From Chloroflexota bacterium (lineage in GTDB: Bacteria > Chloroflexota > Anaerolineae > Aggregatilineales > Phototrophicaceae), in NCBI GenBank assembly GCA_028875185.1, contig JAPPFH010000130.1:1-64000 (forward strand): a stretch of DNA of 64,000 nucleotides, read 5' to 3'. The position numbers and the translations under genes are program-made. Positions 61,910 through 64,000 of this stretch are shown here, in pieces. The notes under the pieces are model-generated. The model searched no databases, was not told the DNA's origin, and saw nothing but the letters and a program-made list of their open reading frames with translations. Position 1 is the stretch's first letter, and the number at the start of each line of letters is the position of its first letter.

Positions 61910-63679
61910 TCACTCGCGCAAATTCCGGTAATAGATCTCGGCGTACAATCCAGACGATTCCAGCAGCGCCTCATGCGTGCCGGCGGCGGCGACGCGCCCG
62001 CCCTGCAAGACCAACACCTTGTCCGCCATCCGCACCGTGCTAAGGCGCTGCGCGATGATGAATGAAGTGCGCCCCTCCATCAGCCGCTCCAGCGCGATTT
62101 GAATCAAGCGCTCGGTTTCCGTATCGACGCTTGATGTGGCGTCATCCAGAAGCAAGACGCGCGGGTTCTTGAGCAAGGCGCGGGCGATGGCGACGCGCTG
62201 CTTCTGCCCGCCGGAGAGCGTCACGCCGCGCTCGCCCACTTCGGTATCATAACCATCGGGCATTGCCATGATGAAGTCATGGGCTTGCGCCGCCTTTGCC
62301 GCTTCGATCACAGTCTTGTCATCCACATCTTCCAGCCCGAAGGCGATATTCTCGCGAATGCTCGCCGCGAAGAGCACTGTCTCCTGCAGCACGATCCCAA
62401 TCTGGTCGCGCAGTGAATTCAGCGTTACATCGCGCAGATCAATGCCATCCACGGTGATTCGCCCGCCGCTGACGTCATAGAAGCGCGGAATCAGATTGAT
62501 AATGGTGGATTTGCCTGAGCCGGTCGCGCCCAGCAGCGCTACCACTTCGCCCGCCTCCGCTTCGAAATTGAGTTTGTCCAGCACTATGCGCTGATTAAAA
62601 TAAGAAAACGAGACTTCCTCAAAGCGGACGCGCCCCGTAATCGGCGGCAGCGGACGCGACCCCGGCGTGTCCACGACTTCCGACCGCGCATCCAGGATAG
62701 AATAGATGCGCTCGCCGGCCGCGGACGCCATCGCCACCGCCGGGACGATCACCCCCAGTCGCCTTACCGGCGCGATCAGCTGGCCCAGGTAGGTGGTAAA
62801 AGCGACCAGCTCGCCCAGCGTCAGCCCGCCTTCAATCACCAGCCGGCCGCCCAGCCAGATGATGACGACCGTGCTCAAGCTGGCGATAAAATCGAGCAGC
62901 GGGATATGCTTGGTCGAGGTCGAGACTTGCGCCTGCGCCAGATCGAACCACTTGCGGTTTTCGCTTTCGAAGCGCTCAATCTCGGCCTCTTCCTGGGCGA
63001 AGGCTTTGACGATCTTGGCGCCGCGCAGGTTCTGCTCCAGCACGCTGGTCATCTCCGCCAGCTGATGCTGCAAGTCAAGCGACAGCGGCCGGTAGATGCG
63101 CCCGAAGCGATACGCCACATAAAGCAGCAGCGGCATCAAAATCATCGACAAGAGCGCCAGTTGCGCATTCATCAAGAGCAGCGCCACAAAGGTCAGCAGC
63201 AGCAGCACAGAATGCTGGAACAGGCGCAGGATCCCGCGTCCAGTTAAGAAACGGATGCGTTCCACATCCGATATCGAGCGCGCCAGCAGTTGACCGGTCT
63301 GCGCGCGGTCGTGATAAGAAAACGACAGGGCGCTCAGCTTTTCGTAGATGGCGTTGCGGATGTCGTAGGCGACGCCCTGCGACGCCATTTCGGTCCCGCG
63401 CCCCAGCACGAAATCGACCAAGCCCTTCGCCAGCGCCAGCGCCAGCAGGCCTAGCAGCGAAGCCCCAAGGATCTCCATATTCTGCTGAATGATGCCCGCG
63501 TCAACGATCCAGCGAATCGTCTGCGGTATGAAGACCGCCAGTCCGTTGCTCGCCAAAGCCAATACATAGACGCCGGCGGCGATGCGGCGATATTTTTTGA
63601 GGAAGGAAAAACTGCGCAGGAGGGAGCTGCTGGACGCGGCATTTCTGAGTAGAGGATTTTCTAAAGCGATTTTAGCCAT
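61910..63679 (-). CDS. ABC exporter half-transporter, degenerate subunit
   Basis: The 589-residue protein has six helices and an ATPase domain with Walker A GATGSGKST (384-392), signature LSGGQKQR and Walker B LLLDDATSSVD. D513 replaces the catalytic Glu, which marks the degenerate site of heterodimeric exporters such as TM287/288 or BmrCD. Its partner should be the subunit at 59137-60945. The start ATG at 63679 is followed by MAKIALENPLL. No C39 peptidase domain is present. The AT-rich stretch upstream may hold its promoter. Confidence 0.88.
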   Translation of the reverse strand: MAKIALENPLLRNAASSSSLLRSFSFLKKYRRIAAGVYVLALASNGLAVFIPQTIRWIVDAGIIQQNMEILGASLLGLLALALAKGLVDFVLGRGTEMASQGVAYDIRNAIYEKLSALSFSYHDRAQTGQLLARSISDVERIRFLTGRGILRLFQHSVLLLLTFVALLLMNAQLALLSMILMPLLLYVAYRFGRIYRPLSLDLQHQLAEMTSVLEQNLRGAKIVKAFAQEEAEIERFESENRKWFDLAQAQVSTSTKHIPLLDFIASLSTVVIIWLGGRLVIEGGLTLGELVAFTTYLGQLIAPVRRLGVIVPAVAMASAAGERIYSILDARSEVVDTPGSRPLPPITGRVRFEEVSFSYFNQRIVLDKLNFEAEAGEVVALLGATGSGKSTIINLIPRFYDVSGGRITVDGIDLRDVTLNSLRDQIGIVLQETVLFAASIRENIAFGLEDVDDKTVIEAAKAAQAHDFIMAMPDGYDTEVGERGVTLSGGQKQRVAIARALLKNPRVLLLDDATSSVDTETERLIQIALERLMEGRTSFIIAQRLSTVRMADKVLVLQGGRVAAAGTHEALLESSGLYAEIYYRNLRE

Positions 63680-64000
63680 AAGCGGTCTGGATGAAGCGGC
63701 GCTCGTCTTTCACTCGAAACGAAGCTCGCCATTTACCATAGCGATTTCCCCGCCGGCGATAAAGCCTGAATCTGGCGATGCGCGCCGGCAACCGAGTCGC
63801 TTTCATGCGCGGCAATGCGAGCGTCATGCTGATGATCTTCAAGCAAGCCTAAACAATGTCCTTCTCTCTTAACACATTTCCTCCACTTTACTTCGGGCGG
63901 CAGCCAACACTAATAGTATATTTGTTCTATATTATCCTGAATTATTGTTGACTTGTCATAGTGTCATGTTATATGGGTGTGGTTAAATTCATTGATAGCG
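63680..64000. other. 321-base stretch upstream of the ABC exporter, no confident gene
   Basis: The first half is GC-rich and holds short frames only. One minus-strand frame ends GGEIAMVNGELRFE, which looks protein-like, but is stopped within about 30 residues upstream. From about 63890 the sequence becomes AT-rich, with TATACT- and TAATAT-like boxes on the minus strand that could serve the exporter gene. Nothing more can be said. Confidence 0.4.

Noticed and set aside
63582..63872. A 96-codon plus-strand frame at the right end.
   Set aside because: It overlaps the start of the ABC exporter gene on the other strand and has no recognisable motif or ribosome site.
1..64000. tRNA or rRNA genes.
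   Set aside because: No cloverleaf with the GGTTCGAATCC-like arm and no rRNA segment was recognised by eye; a tRNAscan run would settle it.

Overview
The window is a dense, GC-rich (by eye about 58-60%) stretch of bacterial chromosome with about 50 protein genes on both strands. No rRNA, tRNA, CRISPR array or intact insertion sequence was seen. The mix of ATPase-less sugar ABC importers, Dpp/Opp-type peptide importers, several Gfo/Idh/MocA oxidoreductases, TIM-barrel isomerases, a PhyH oxygenase, a GH116 glycosidase and short covarying GGGCGA/TCGCCC hairpins between genes suggests a heterotrophic, Anaerolineae-like member of the Chloroflexota. That placement is an inference; no marker gene fixes it.

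Layout. 154-6178: a sugar ABC importer (Tat-exported binding protein, two permeases) with a GH116 beta-glycosidase. 6488-15804: mixed genes, including a membrane glycosyltransferase, an N-terminal-nucleophile asparaginase, a PIN toxin/antitoxin pair, zwf, two tandem VOC proteins, LtrA and PhyH. 15900-17502: an AT-richer island with a D12-class DNA adenine methyltransferase and a decayed EcoRV-family restriction gene that has lost its catalytic core. 17499-25695 (minus): a peptide-use operon (binding protein, DppB, DppC, S9 dipeptidyl peptidase, prolyl oligopeptidase). 25920-30043: a SnoaL-like protein, a YjhG/YagF-type sugar-acid dehydratase and a divergent SDR. 30075-32330: a SulP-STAS-cyclic-nucleotide-domain transporter.

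32846-45910 is carbohydrate and small-molecule catabolism: a second sugar ABC importer with a TIM-barrel isomerase, several Gfo/Idh/MocA enzymes, a RhaT-like permease, a cupin, an epimerase, an isochorismatase-fold hydrolase, an enamidase-like amidohydrolase and an SDR. 46272-52786 (minus) is a complete Opp/Dpp transporter including both ATPases. 53054-58356 adds a Gfo/Idh enzyme, a Rieske protein directly coupled to an amidohydrolase, a second TIM-barrel isomerase and an epimerase.

58482-63679 is the least explained and most interesting locus. Two half-size ABC exporters, one with a degenerate Walker B Asp, surround a module made of a 137-residue protein of unknown function and small proteins sharing a KRLAPRRP block. 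The module is duplicated, with a second copy (one large and one small protein) on the opposite strand.

The gaps hold at least three kinds of short repeat. One carries the octamer GTGTCTAC/GTAGACAC; copies sit inside other hairpin repeats, and one copy has perfect 11-bp terminal inverted repeats. No recognisable transcriptional regulator is encoded in the window.
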